DNA of 64,000 bases. Origin: Callaeas wilsoni. Lineage: Eukaryota > Chordata > Aves > Passeriformes > Callaeidae. Positions 12,601 to 24,274 of this stretch are shown here, piece after piece (positions within the stretch are counted from its first letter, which is position 1; the number at the start of each line of letters is the position of its first letter). The notes below the pieces were generated by a model. That model ran no database searches. It was not told the DNA's origin and was given only the letters and a program-made list of their open reading frames with translations. The stretch spans positions 20,588 through 84,587 of the forward strand of contig VWPU01000809.1 in assembly GCA_013398955.1 (NCBI GenBank). The letters run 5' to 3'. The position numbers and the translations under genes are program-made.

Positions 12601-15600
12601 CCTGTCCTTCAGCAGCTGAATGGAATAGGTGTGTCTGAAGTACCAACCACAGCAGCGGCAGTGACAGGGTAGTAATCCCTTTTAAAGAGGCCTGATTCCT
12701 TATTTTAGGGCTTTTCATATCCGCTTCCTCAATAGTTTGCATAATACCTTGCAAGGGAGGATTTTGTCTCTGCAGTGTGGCGTGAGCAGCCAACATGAAT
12801 ATTTTAAAAATACCTCTGCTGATCCAATGCCCTTCTGAAGTAGTTTAGAAAAGGTGGCGACCTTATTGAATTCTTTTTCTGATGCATATCCCAAGTGAGA
12901 CTCCTAAGTTATTCCTTTTGTTCTTCTGCTCTAGCAATTTTCCTGTTTCCCCATCTACAAACATTTACTGAAACAGGCATAACTGACCAAAGATATTTAG
13001 GATTCGGTTGCTTCTGAGTATTATCACCTTCCTAACTTCTTCTGGATGCAGACTTAATTGTGTTCACATCTTACAACAACAAGAAAATTGTGTTCCTGAT
13101 GATGACTAGTTCAAGGATCTGAAAGAAATGTAATAGACTGTGACAGCTTTTTTGGGAGTGGACGTTATTTGAGTTCATATTAGATAAAACCAGTTTGGGA
13201 CAAGAAAAATAGAATATCCAGGCCTGTTCTATCAGGGCCCCCTCCCATTCTGCTGCCTCCCGAATGGTTGCATTGAGTGCATCAGAAACATGACGAAACA
13301 AATGAGTTCTGTGAGGGTTGGAAGAACCTGAGCTAAGTAAAATCTCCTGTCTTTATTCAGTTCTGGAGCTTGGTTTATTTGTGTCTGTTTATAGCCATGT
13401 AACTAAACGGTTATCCAGGGACAGACTAGTAGCTGCTTCAGATGTTAAGTTCACATTTAAAAATAATTTTTTGGTTGTTTTTAACTTCACTGCCTACAAG
13501 AAGGTTTGAGGGGTTTCTTACTTCTGACTTTGGTATAGACTGGGATGACACGATAAAGTTTTTTGAATAATGATATCAAGCCAATAGAAACCAATGAAGT
13601 TTTCATATGGAGAGGATAAATGATATGCCTGATTCCTGACATCTCAGAGGAAGATTATGCAAACTTCATCTTGGTGAAATGCAAGACATTAGTTCTGCCT
13701 CGGATCTGTTATGTTTATAAAAGAATGCAGCAAAATTTGGCTTCAAGACTCAATTTCCTTTTATAAAAATAAGTAGTCCTGAGGCTGAAAATAAGCATCT
13801 CTTCTGAGAAGGTGATAGTCATTTTACGTAATTTTTCAAGTATGTCTTCCTCATGCTTTCAAGTAAAGCCACTTGAATTTGTCTTTTGAAATACATATCC
13901 AAAGGTGTTGGTTCTTCATATTTTGGATCATAAAGAAAGAGAATAATTAACAGCACAATATCTCTTAAAACTTCCCGGTATAGGGATGCTTCTTAAATAG
14001 TATTCTTGAGTTGTTGTGAGAGGAGGAGTGATTAGGAATCCATAATAATAATAATAGAGTTTAGACAACAGGGTTGATCTCAGCACCTCTCTGCTTTTCT
14101 ATATGAAGTATGTTGGTATTTGACTTGTGGCTCCTTTCTTCCTTAGCAAAATCTCTTTAGAGGCTTTTTGGACCACTGAGTCTTGTGGCTTCACTCCAAA
14201 TAACAGGTTTAAGTAGTTGGTGGTTGAGAAAGTGATCTGGTGCATAAGCAGGCATGAAACAACCAACGGAGGCATACTCTTTACCAGGTGTTTAATTCAA
14301 TTTTAATACTTTCTCTCAGCATAGGGAATGAGCCAAGAGGTCCATTCTTATTCTGACTTGAAATACTGAGGATGTAGAGGAATCAGGATGCCTGTTTTTC
14401 TTCTATTTCTTGTTACTTAGCATGTTGCTGTCTTTGAGCAAAAATTATCATATATCCATCTCTGGTAAGCCAGTCTGGAATAGGTTTTGATCTCTCACCA
14501 CCTGTCAACTAATTTAGAGAACTTGTAAGTTTTTCTATTTTTCTTTGAAAATAAAGGTTCTTTATGAAGAAATATCATATTAGCACTAGAAAATGAAGTA
14601 ATAAATAAAAAGAATATAATATATTTGTACAGCAGTGAAAGAGGGAAAAAAAATTAAAATAGTTTCTGGGGTGGAAGGAATATTACACCTATTAAACCTC
14701 ACTGCCCCAACACTGAAAACAATCTTGTGTAGGAAGAGAGAGACCAATTTCAAGAAGTTTTTCCACATGGCTACCTTTATGTGAGCACTTGTTCTGGATT
14801 TATCTTCTGGCAGACACTGTGCCCATGAGCTCTACACCCAGTGAACAGGAGAGCCCTGAGTGGGGCACAGCTCTTTGCAGGTGGAAGGCAGCAAAGAAAG
14901 ATTCTATTTTTTTCATCCTGCAAATACTGCTTTGAACAAGGTTCTTCACATGACAAACATCAATCTGAGCAAAATCAAATCTGAGTTACTTTTAAATGCT
15001 CATAGCTAAATATACATTACCTCTGCCCAAATAAGCTGTAGTCATTCCTATTTATGTAAGCTGCCTTTTGCTGAGGTGCAAGTTGTCATGTGGGTGAGCT
15101 CATGCAGAGTTGTTTTTCAGATGGAACTGACACTATTTTATGAGGAACACGATCTTGCTTTCCAGTGCCTCCTGCCTCTTTGCCGTCTCTTGTCTCTTAA
15201 GCCATTTAATGCTTTTAAAGAGTTCCTCTGTAATGCTGCCAAAGGCAGTGCTTGCATGGATTGTCTGCATTATAATTGCCAGTCACAGAAAGCTAAAGTT
15301 GTTTGGGCTACTGTTCTCTGGCACTTTACGTTTTAATTTCATTTTTTAACTGCTTTGTTGCATTCGTGAATAGTAATGAGACAAATGAATTTCTAAATAT
15401 TGGAGTGCTTTTGTGGCCCATCACTTTTGCTGGTAGTGATGGGCTGGGTTCCAGTTAGTGTCTCACTGGAGTGGAACAATGTACGAGTTCTGCGATAACA
15501 CAAAAAAGACTCAGGAATTTTATGGCTCAGGGGGCAGAACAAGCAATGAGTCTGCTTAAAAATCTTATGGGTTTTGGTTGCAGTTCTAAAGATCTTCTTT

Positions 15601-16372
15601 CAGAAGAGTATAAAATATGTCAGTTAGGTGGAGTCTGATTTTGGCAAATGTCTGAAAATACATTACCTGGCAATCATAAGAATTCTGTTTATTTGTTCCA
15701 GCAAATAAATAGGTTCTCTGGAAGTGGTTTGCTTTGTAACCTTTCTGTAAAGACATCTATTCCCCCATCTCCATGGGCTGTTGCCCTTTTCATTAAAAAG
15801 TCTGCCATCTTTGCATATGTGGTATTTATATAGTGAATACATATTTTAATATCAGAATTGGGAAGAAATTCTTTTAAAACATTTTAGTGACTGCAGAATT
15901 TTGTGTTTTGCACCATTCAAGATTTCTGCTGAAATTTAAACCTCCTTGTGATTTGAAAGCTTGGTAAATTCAGGCCGGAGAGTATGGGAAAAATACAAGA
16001 CCTATTCCTTTCTTGTTCAGGTTTTTGTACAAGCAATAAGAGTTTCTTGGACTTCTGGCAGCTGCAGTGAAGTTATTTCACTTTTATTTGATTCATACCT
16101 TCTTTTATTGCATTAATGTGTGCAACTGTAAATATAGTTCCAGTTTTGGGTTCATGTGTGGACAGTTAGTGGTACTGTATATGTGGAGCCAGGTGCTAGT
16201 TAAATGTGTGGTTCAGAGAAATAACATTTTTTCCATTAAATGCACTTATTTTAATCTGTAGCTGGCTCTTCTGGGTTGATGTTGCTATTTAGGTGAAAGC
16301 ACTGGTGCAGCATTCACATTCCCTACTGTAAATAAATAATTCCTCTGTGTTTCAAATTCCTCTTTAATTTAG
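9648..16372 (+). other. Putative intron of 6.7 kb without recognisable elements
   Basis: The sequence is AT-rich and unique-looking. I found no interspersed repeat, RNA gene or convincing exon. A short ATT-type repeat (ataataataataat) lies at 14042-14055. On the minus strand a splice-bounded open segment at 15021-15070 looks about as good as several of the + strand exons listed here, which is a useful measure of how often this happens by chance. Confidence 0.4.
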
Positions 16373-16443
16373 ATGAGGTTTGACCAGCTGTTGAAAGCAG
16401 GAAAAGCAGCCTACCCCAACTTGGTGGTTGCCTGCAGGGACAG
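16373..16443 (+). CDS. Candidate exon G of an unidentified + strand gene
   Basis: This 71-base segment follows 'ttcctctttaatttag' and ends at GGACAG|gtcagt. It is clearly richer in G and C than its flanks, as coding exons in AT-rich DNA usually are. Only one frame is open; it starts on a codon boundary and leaves two bases: MRFDQLLKAGKAAYPNLVVA followed by CRD. The first codon is ATG, but the helical run continues smoothly from exon F, so I read it as internal and not as a start. The peptide looks like one helix, a turn and a second helix of an alpha solenoid. Family unknown. Confidence 0.45.
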
Positions 16444-16691
16444 GTCAGTGAACTTCATGGTTTTTTCCAAGGTTAAATGTGGATTTTATTTCTATATTTC
16501 ATTAATTCTGTGCAGCCAGTACGTATTGTAATGTGATAGTTATCATGAAATAATAAACCAGGTTTGCTACATAGACTTATTCACTTACACAGCCTTCCTG
16601 TTCTCTTATACTAATAATTTTCAAAGAACTAGAGGAGCTGTACAAGGTTAACTGGATTCATTTGATGACTGAGTGATTTCTGCCCCCACAG

Positions 16692-16783
16692 TCTAGACTT
16701 GGCTAAAAATATTTATCAAAAATGTTCCCTCTATTGTCAACATTTAGTTGTGCAAAGCTTGATGAAAACCAGAATGATTCAAT
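16692..16783 (+). CDS. Candidate exon H of an unidentified + strand gene
   Basis: A very good acceptor ('gatttctgcccccacag') opens 92 bases readable in the phase left by exon G. The frame begins LDLAKNIYQKCSLYCQHLVV and continues QSLMKTRMIQ, leaving one base. The donor, CAAT|gtaata, is weak. The intron to exon G would be only about 250 bases. The segment is not richer in G and C than its surroundings. Hydrophobic spacing suits two packed helices. Support comes mostly from phase agreement on both sides. Confidence 0.35.
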
Positions 16784-17223
16784 GTAATAGATGTCTGTCA
16801 AAAATAGACTTCAGGAAAAATGCATGCATCAGTAACATTTAATTTTACTAGGAGCAGAAGATCTATTTTTCATGCAGCATATCTAAATGAGGAATCCTCT
16901 GCTATAACAAAGCAAGCATAAACAAGTGTGTCATTCCATACATTCTCTGATTCTTTAGATTCATTCTTTTGCATCTAAATGCCATGTAATTTTGAGCTTA
17001 AAGCTTGATCCTTTTTAATTCCATTATGAAATTTTTATCAGATTGAAGGAAAGAGAAATTCCACAAATAAAAATGTTCTGCATCATTGCAAGGATGCAAA
17101 AGGCAGGAGCTGTTTCTGAAAGCTGTTTTCCAATTGCTTTTATGGAGTTCAGTGCAGGGAAATTAAACTAGAATATCTAGAAACCTGTTTTTAGACGAGA
17201 CTATTGTCCTGGCTCCTTTGTAG

Positions 17224-17262
17224 TTTATTTGTTGCAAGAGCTAAAGGTCCAATTCAACACAG
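17224..17262 (+). CDS. Candidate exon I of an unidentified + strand gene
   Basis: A 39-base segment lies between 'ttgtcctggctcctttgtag' (strong acceptor) and ACACAG|gttagc. In the phase left by exon H it reads YLLQELKVQFNT and leaves one base, which with the first two bases of exon J makes a glutamate. It therefore bridges H and J without a stop, whereas joining H directly to J would create a TAG codon. That is indirect but real support for a very small exon. Confidence 0.35.
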
Positions 17263-17632
17263 GTTAGCAGGGAGCTGAGGAATGGCACCTGCTTTAGTTC
17301 TGAGTACTCAGTGGTATTTGGTGTGTGACCAGAGTTTGGGTGTTGCTTTGAAGGATTTGTTCCGCTGCTCTAAGAGAGAAAACTGTAGATCTCCATCATT
17401 GTCAGGTGTCGATTGTTCTCAGTCAAAGACCTAATTACTGAGATACTGAGATGGTTCCTCTTTTGTGTCTTGATTTCTTTCATTCACTGTTTGAATGGTT
17501 AAATATCTATTGTGCTGGAGAGCAGCAGAGAAGCACTGATTTTACAGTTCAGTGGTTATAGTGTTCACATGGGCTATGGAAAATCTTTGTTTGTCTCTGC
17601 TGCAATTAATATTTATTCACACGAAGCCAAGT

Positions 17633-17985
17633 CGCCCAGTGGAGGAGCTGGAGAGGAACCATTCCCAGAGCAGCCCGTGGCTCATGAGGTGAAACCTGCC
17701 TGGCCAGCCCAAGGCTAACCTGGGCTGGCACCTGAACGTGGCTCTCCCAAGTGAAACTACTGAAAGGATCCAAAGGTCTGAGACTCTGCTGTGGGGAACC
17801 TGAGGTGGATCTGGTGAGGAAGCCTGGTCTGGCTGTGGGTGTGGGGTGTGGAGGGTGCCCACGGGGACCCATCGGGTCACTGGAGCCACCTTTGCAAAGG
17901 GACTTCGGTCCCAGCAGTGACAGTCTGGGGTGGTGCGATGTCACCCTGGCGTGGCACCTGGATGGCCAGACAGGAAAACTTCCTT
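17633..17985. other. GC-rich island of unknown origin
   Basis: About 350 bases are sharply richer in G and C than both flanks. They do not follow the CR1 consensus, and I could not match them to any repeat or gene. All frames are fairly open, as expected of GC-rich DNA; the minus-strand reading of 112 codons over it is proline- and serine-rich with no domain. No clear target-site duplication or terminal repeat was found at the edges. It could be an old unclassified transposable element, an LTR remnant, or a small GC-rich regulatory segment inside an intron. It contains a G-quadruplex motif at 17837-17866. Confidence 0.4.
17837..17866 (+). other. G-quadruplex motif
   Basis: Four runs of at least three G are separated by loops of 3, 6 and 7 bases (GGG-tgt-GGGG-tgtgga-GGG-tgcccac-GGGG). 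This meets the standard G3+N1-7 pattern on the + strand. The last loop is at the limit. Confidence 0.6.
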
Positions 17986-20390
17986 AACAGGCACGAACCC
18001 TTTGATCAATAGTTTAGAGAAAATTGCAGGACTATTAGCAATTAACTTGAGACTTCCTTGTCCTTTTCGTTTCTCTTTTCCAGGTAACTTATTTTACAAT
18101 CAGATTTTAACTGAAAGAAGGAGAATTTCAGGCCCTTCTGGTTTTAGCAGCCATAACCTTGAAAGCAATAGGGTCATTATTTAAAGGGTTACAGAAAAAA
18201 AATCCACACATGTTAAGGGAGGAATCAGCATTTGGAAAAGTGTATTTTCTTGCTAATTATAAATAAAGATGGTAAAGGAGCACTTCTGCAGTATATTAAA
18301 ATGATGTAATTAACTGCATTGGGTTTTGCCTTGATGGAGACTCAAGGGATTCTTTGTCTGCTCAGATGGTTTACCATGAATAATGCCAATATTACCTTGT
18401 CCTAATAAGATGATCAAATATTTAAATGATGGAATCAGAAGTTTTGTTTGTTTGCTCTAAATTTGGGTCTGTTCTTCCATTTCCAAATTGTATTCCATGC
18501 TCCTTTTCCCTGCGTCTTAATGCAAACAATGAAATTATGAACACAGCAATGTGACTTTCTCAGCCTTGAAAATATTTAGGGAAGTGGTTAGGTTTATGTG
18601 CAAATGTAGACCTATTCTTTTTCAATGGGACTGTTGCAACAAGTAAAGTTTAGTACAGATAGGTTTTACAGGATTTGGAGCTTCAGCAATGTAGATCTGT
18701 TTCCCTGTTATTTTTCTTCAGGATGTGAATTCTGTGATGGAGTATTTTAGCACAGACCCAAATATGAATTTTGGGAAACTGCTGCTTCTGTAGTGTAAAT
18801 AATGACAGTTCCTAGCTAATAAGATGATAATTTAAGGAAACTATGGAAATGTGGTAATTCTCATTCTTGTTAATGGTTTGGGACATGATAAATAGTCTTT
18901 TGTCTTTGTAAAGCTGAGAAATGTGAGATCAGCTTCAAAAGCTGGCTATTATTTCTTTTCAGTTTCTGCCTATGGATCTACACTAAGTTTGATATGGCAG
19001 CTTGTACAGAATAAACACCACAGCAGACAGAGTTTTAAAGCTATTTATGTATGTAGGGCTTTTGTTTCAGGGGTTTGTTTTGCTTGTTTGTTTCAGGGCT
19101 TCTTTTTTCCATGGAGTAATGCATAGTTTTGACTACTCAAATGCGAGTGCAAAAAGCATAAATGTATTTTTCACCCTTGCCATAAAGAATTGGACAAATG
19201 CCATTGTATGTGCCTGAAATCAGTTGTTCAGATGAAACCATTGTGTCTGTCATCTGGAAAAGCATCTCTTTATAGAGTGTGGCACTGTGCTCAGAGTACA
19301 TCACTGTTGCACATCATCTAGATTGTAATGTTTGTGTTGGAACAGGGGTGATGGTACCAATATACAGCTGTCCCTTGTGGCATTTTCACTCTGACTTGTC
19401 ACCTTAGTAGTGCTTTGGTCCTTTGCACGATGGATTTACTGAAGCAAGAGGTGCAACCATTTGACATGCAAGAGTACAAGGTTTTAAAGCTTGTTGAGAG
19501 TTGGAATATTTTTGTTTAATTTGTAGGAGGATGATTGTCATTTTTGCATAGAAAACTCTTGTGTTCTGTCAATTAGGCTGCTCTTGTCCACCTATTATCA
19601 TAAAGATTAGCCATTTTACTTCCATGGTTAGAGAAAGAAGTAGTAATTAATATCCAGACAATACACATGAATTGGCTATAGGCAATCCTTTCAGGAGTTT
19701 TATGGTTTTATAGAGAATTTTCAGTATTCAACAGAACAACCTTTTCTGCTTGCTGTCCTTCATTAAACACAACCCTAGGTGTCCCCCTTTCTTCACTTCA
19801 GTAATGATTTCTGGAAGAAAGTTGAAAGACAGCCTTTGGTATAGGTGACCATTGTGGCTTTTGGCTGTTGGGGAGAATCTGAAGTGTTTTAAATTAAGAG
19901 GAATGAAGTACTGATTTGACACCTGATGATTCCAGCTGAATCTCTACTGGTGTGTGTGACTTTTTTAGGACTCCGTGTTTTAGCATTTTCCCACACGAGG
20001 CTCTGAACAAGGCTTGTCGGTATTTTCCTACATCTCTCCCAAAACTCATTCTTGAGTAGTTTCAATTCTGCTTCTTCCCATTAGATTCCATGATGATAAT
20101 TCTGTTTTTCTTGATGAATCACAAATGGAGGTGGAGCTTTGCTGCCTTTAGGGCTCACAAGTTTAATCCACATGATCAGGGCTGAGGTTCCTCAAGGCAT
20201 TTACCAAAGCATTTAACATGTTTTAGGAGTGTTTAGTACTTTCACAGACATGTCTTTGACTACCAAGGCATAATTTTGGAAGTGATATCAACGCAGAGAA
20301 ATCTTTGAAGCATCAGGAGAAAGAAATGTAGATCTTTGTAGCCTGTTCTATACAAGGAAAGAACAAACATTATTCCATAATTCCTGCATT

Positions 20391-20513
20391 AAAAAAACCC
20401 CAACAACAAAAAAAGCCATCAAAACCCAAACAAAAAAAAGACCAGAGGAAAGACAGAACCAAAGAAAACCATAAAAGTAACTAATAAAACCACCAAAAAG
20501 ACTCCAAACCCCA
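20391..20513 (+). repeat. A/C-rich low-complexity tract
   Basis: About 120 bases consist almost only of A and C with scattered G, with motifs such as caaaaccc and aaaccacc. It is a degenerate simple repeat, not coding. A T/G-rich tract of the complementary type lies at 53082-53165. Confidence 0.8.
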
Positions 20514-21672
20514 CCATAGTTATTTGTACAAAGAAATATTTGAAATATTAAAACTTAGTTTTAGCTGCATCGTGCCTTGAATTTCTTGCCCTGCTTAATA
20601 ATTTTTCACTGAAATCTATTTGAGGCCTTTTATTTCTTTTACTCCCAGGCATCGACTTCTATTTGGACTGGTAAATACATGAACAATCTGGCTCCTATTA
20701 GGCCATTAAATATATAAAATGAGTGCCCGTTCTGTGGGCCTGAGTGATTGACTGATACACTTCATAAAAGGTTGGCACCATTCCTGGAACTGCTCAGTGA
20801 TTGGATTGTATTCACTTGTAGAGTCAAGCACGATGAGACAGGGTAAAAAGTGTCCCCTTGGAAATGATCTTGGTCTGGGCTGTCCAGTCTATATCCAGGC
20901 AAGGCCTCCCTGAGAGCTGTTCTGTATTTTCTTATCTTCCATATACGCAAAGTGGATAACTCTTCTACAAATATCCTTTCCCTACTGGTGCCTCATACAC
21001 TTAAACTGTATTTTTTATTTGTCATTCCTCAAACATTGCAGTTGTGTTTTATACATTTATTCAAAATCAAAGTAAAAAAAACTCCAAACATTGGCTATAC
21101 TTTAGAGCACGTTGCCTGTATCTTTTTAGAAGGAGAGCAGAGATTTCTAGAATTGAATGTCTGTTGTTAATACAAACACGTCACTTCTCATCCTTGTTTC
21201 TGTTCAGAACCCTTCCATAGAAACAAGGATGGATTTTCTGCACTGGGACAAGAATGCCTCATTCAGTGTCTAATATCTCTGTCAAGTCATTGTGCATGAG
21301 TGTATTTGAATGGACTTATGTACATATTTGAGTTTGCTTCAGAATTTACTCATATTGAACTTGTTTTATGTTAGTGTCATTGACTTTTTTCTTAATCATA
21401 AAAACATCACCTTGCTTCAATAAATATTTTTTTCTAAAAATGAAATTTAGCCTGTGATAGAGGAATTTTTCCCTGTCAGGAACATCTCCTAACTCTTCTT
21501 AACTGAGCAGTACGATTTCAAAAGTAAATGTGCATTTTTCACTGCATGACGAGCAGCTGTAACAAATAGCTAATGTTAGGTAGGAAAATTACACTGCATT
21601 TCAGTGTTTGTTCAGGCAAATGCAGCAGTAAAAAGCTTAAATGCTGCTAGAATGGGGCATGATCATGCCCAT

Positions 21673-21683
21673 ACACACACACA
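21673..21683 (+). repeat. Short CA microsatellite
   Basis: An uninterrupted acacacacaca run is followed directly by an A-run. It is short but a possible length polymorphism. Confidence 0.7.
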
Positions 21684-22265
21684 AAAAAGAGCTGAGACTA
21701 AAGTTAGTCTACAGGTAATTTCTAGATTAGGCTGTTTGCCTCAGTTTTGCTTTCTGTTTTCAACAGAGAAGATTTAAAAAACTCAGTAAGAAATAATGAG
21801 ATTATAGTTAAACTTCAGAGAAGTCATACTGACTGTTCACATGCTTCATCCTTTAATGACTGTATCTTCAAAGCAGCAGTGGCATCTTCATCTTAGACGA
21901 GGTTTTATGAAGTCACTTTTGAAGGAGTGCTCGCTGGGTTTTCATATGCTGGTCAAGCAGTCATTCTAAATGCAGTCATTTAAGATTACAAGCCTCATAT
22001 CAAACCATTTTCAAAGTCCTTCCATTGTCCTCAATGAGTTTTGGATTAAACAATTTATCAGAAATTCTTCATTCATCCTTAAATCATATTCCTGATTCCT
22101 GCCTTTGAGACTTTGCACTGTTATGTTCCTGGGTTATCTTTCAGTCCGTGTCTGTTCCTCACGTGTTTCTGTCCGTCCTTCTGCCAGCCTCCTGCCACCG
22201 CAGGCACTTCCAGGGACCGGCTTAAAGAAGACTCCTCTTTCCAGCATTGCTCTCTCTTGTTTCAG

Positions 22266-22440
22266 AGAGCTCTGCTAGGCAGCTGGCTTTCAGAGAGCTT
22301 GCCACCCAGCACCTCTCAGAAGCTGAAAAGCTGCCGTTGCTTATTGCTGGATATGCTTGCATTGAACTGGTGGCTCAGGCTTCCATCACACAGGAAGGAC
22401 CCCGCAATCACAATGCCTACAATGTATCTTTAGACTACAG
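22266..22440 (+). CDS. Candidate exon J, the best-supported exon of the left-hand gene
   Basis: The segment has a classic acceptor ('ttgctctctcttgtttcag') and a donor CTACAG|gtatca. Its 175 bases are close to a typical vertebrate exon length, richer in G and C than the flanks, and open in one sensible frame that takes two bases and leaves two. The peptide starts SSARQLAFRELATQHLSEAE, continues KLPLLIAGYACIELVAQASI and ends TQEGPRNHNAYNVSLDY. It reads as two or three amphipathic helices with regular Leu/Ala spacing followed by a polar linker, as in an alpha-solenoid protein. A second frame is open for most of the length but ends in TAG before the donor. I do not recognise the protein. Confidence 0.6.
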
Positions 22441-24233
22441 GTATCAAATTCCTTTGCTTTCTCTACTCCTTCCGAGACCTGTTCCCTGCTTTCCACAGAC
22501 GGTGAAAACAAACCCAGCTGCTTCCCTGGTGTGGAATGTTTTACAAGAAATGGATGTCATTAAGTGATTGCTTTTCTGGCACTCTTCAAGACACTGAATG
22601 TCTGCAGTTATGAACACACGTGCTCGCTGTCTCTCAAGCACTTCAGTGCAGACAGAGAACACTGAACCATAAGAAAAAACAAGACCTGTACAACTACTGG
22701 TTTATAGCAGTAAGATTTTCTACTCATTTTTTGTGACCTTTAACTAACTCAATAGGACACTTTCTGCCTTACCAAAAAGGCAGGTGCCTCATTCCTGGAC
22801 TTGTTCAAGACCAGCTTGGGTGGGCCTTGAGCAACCTGCACTAGTGAGTGGCATCCCTGGCCACAGAGAGGTGGTTGGACCTAGATGATCAAGTTCCCTT
22901 CCAATTCTAACCATTCTGTATTTCCATGATAAAAAAAAGGTGGTTTTTAAACTGTTTTACATAGTCTTGGGAGTGCTTATTAGCACAGTTCCTGCTCTTC
23001 AGTCACATAATGTATTAAACTGCCTTATGCATCTCATACATTTGGTTTGTGCATTGTTTTCTATTATTGTGTTTTTTCTTCGTGCACTTACAATTCAAAC
23101 CCAAAGAAACAGAATACTTGAAATTAAAGGTCTAGTAATTTTCTGCTTACTCTAACTTATTAAGAGGAAAGTTTTTTTAAAATAAACAATCTGAAGAACT
23201 GCTGTCATGGAATATGAAGAGCAAGGGCCTGTAATTTCTATTTACAGTTTAATCTATAGTGTGGTAATAAGTCATAGCATGCAGGTTGAAGTTGTCTTGA
23301 ATGCAGCCACTAGAAAAACAGGTTTGAGGTTCAAAAAAATTGAATCTGCTGTGTTGATTAACTTATTATTACCTCTGATTAAAAGTTAGATATGGCTAAT
23401 ATGCAGTTAAGATGAACTGAATCAGCATCTCAGGATTTTTGAATCAGGCTTTTGAGTAAGAAAAATAACAAACTGAAGCATTGTGAAAATAAAATTGCTT
23501 TTAAATTCCTTTAAATCTTGGTCATTAACAAAAATGGATTAATTTTTTTTCCTCTTCTTACAAACCTGTTCTGCTTGACATCTTGGTTTTGTTTTCTTGA
23601 TGATTTTAGTCAGTTTGAGGACATTTACTGACTGAAGACATTGAAATGTGTATCTGAGAAGGGGTTTTATTAGGTATTACACAAAACTATAAAGATGTGC
23701 CTATTCATAAATTGATTTATCTGTGAAACTAGCAAATATATTTAAGAATGACAGTCTCCTAAAATATTCAGCCCTGGAACATTAGTGCAGGTAAACATCA
23801 TAAATAATTATCTTAAATTGGTTACCAAGGCAGTGTAGCAGTATTAAGTTGCTATGGAAATGTTTGGTCCCTGCTCAGAGATGCCAGCACTGCTAATGCA
23901 ATCTCTTGTAGTTACATCACTTCAGCCAGATAAAAATCAAGAGGGGGAAAATATCAGTGATATATGTGGGATACAAATCAGGATTCTTGGAAAAGGGGAT
24001 GTATAAGCCATAAAAATGATATGTTTTGAGTTATCTCAAATGTCCATACTTCATATCCAGAGCATGTCATGGAAAGGAAGAACATTCTTCATCTTGACAA
24101 TTAGACCAGTCATATTAAGTTGTGCATAGGTTTTGTGTCCAAGCTGCCATGAATCAACTCACCTTGTCATAATTAGCAAATCTTCACCTTTTTTTTGTGG
24201 TTTTGTTATGAATTATATACCTCTTTCTAGCAG
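22441..24233 (+). other. Putative intron with a CR1 3' end
   Basis: Other than the CR1 tail at 22785-22932, nothing is recognisable. A 28-base splice-bounded segment ending at 22791 could follow exon J in phase, but it abuts the CR1 copy and is too short to support. Confidence 0.35.
22785..22932 (+). mobile_element. CR1 LINE 3' end, sense
   Basis: This is the diagnostic CR1 3' terminus. It runs from 'acttgttcaagaccagcttgg' through 'gagcaacctgcactagtga' and 'ggttggacctagatgatcaa' to 'ttcccttccaattctaacc'. It ends in a degenerate pair of the ATTCTRTG tail repeats (attctgta, ttccatga) and a short A-run. It is 5' truncated, as most CR1 copies are. The plus orientation matches the candidate gene. 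Confidence 0.92.
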
Positions 24234-24274
24234 AAGTTGTTTGGGATTATTGTCTGAGATACTGTTACATCCTG
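24234..24274 (+). CDS. Weak candidate exon K
   Basis: Forty-one bases lie between 'tacctctttctagcag' and ATCCTG|gtattg. In the phase left by exon J they read SCLGLLSEILLHP. The acceptor is a tandem TAG-CAG, so three extra bases are possible without changing phase. It is short, and open frames of this size are common. Confidence 0.2.

Noticed and set aside
15021..15070. Minus-strand segment with good acceptor and donor, reading QKAAYINRNDYSLFGQ
   Set aside because: It has no phased partner on that strand. I keep it as a control showing how often pseudo-exons of this quality occur.
17606..17944. 112-codon minus-strand frame over the GC-rich island
   Set aside because: Proline- and serine-rich low-information peptide, explained by composition; no domain or splice context.
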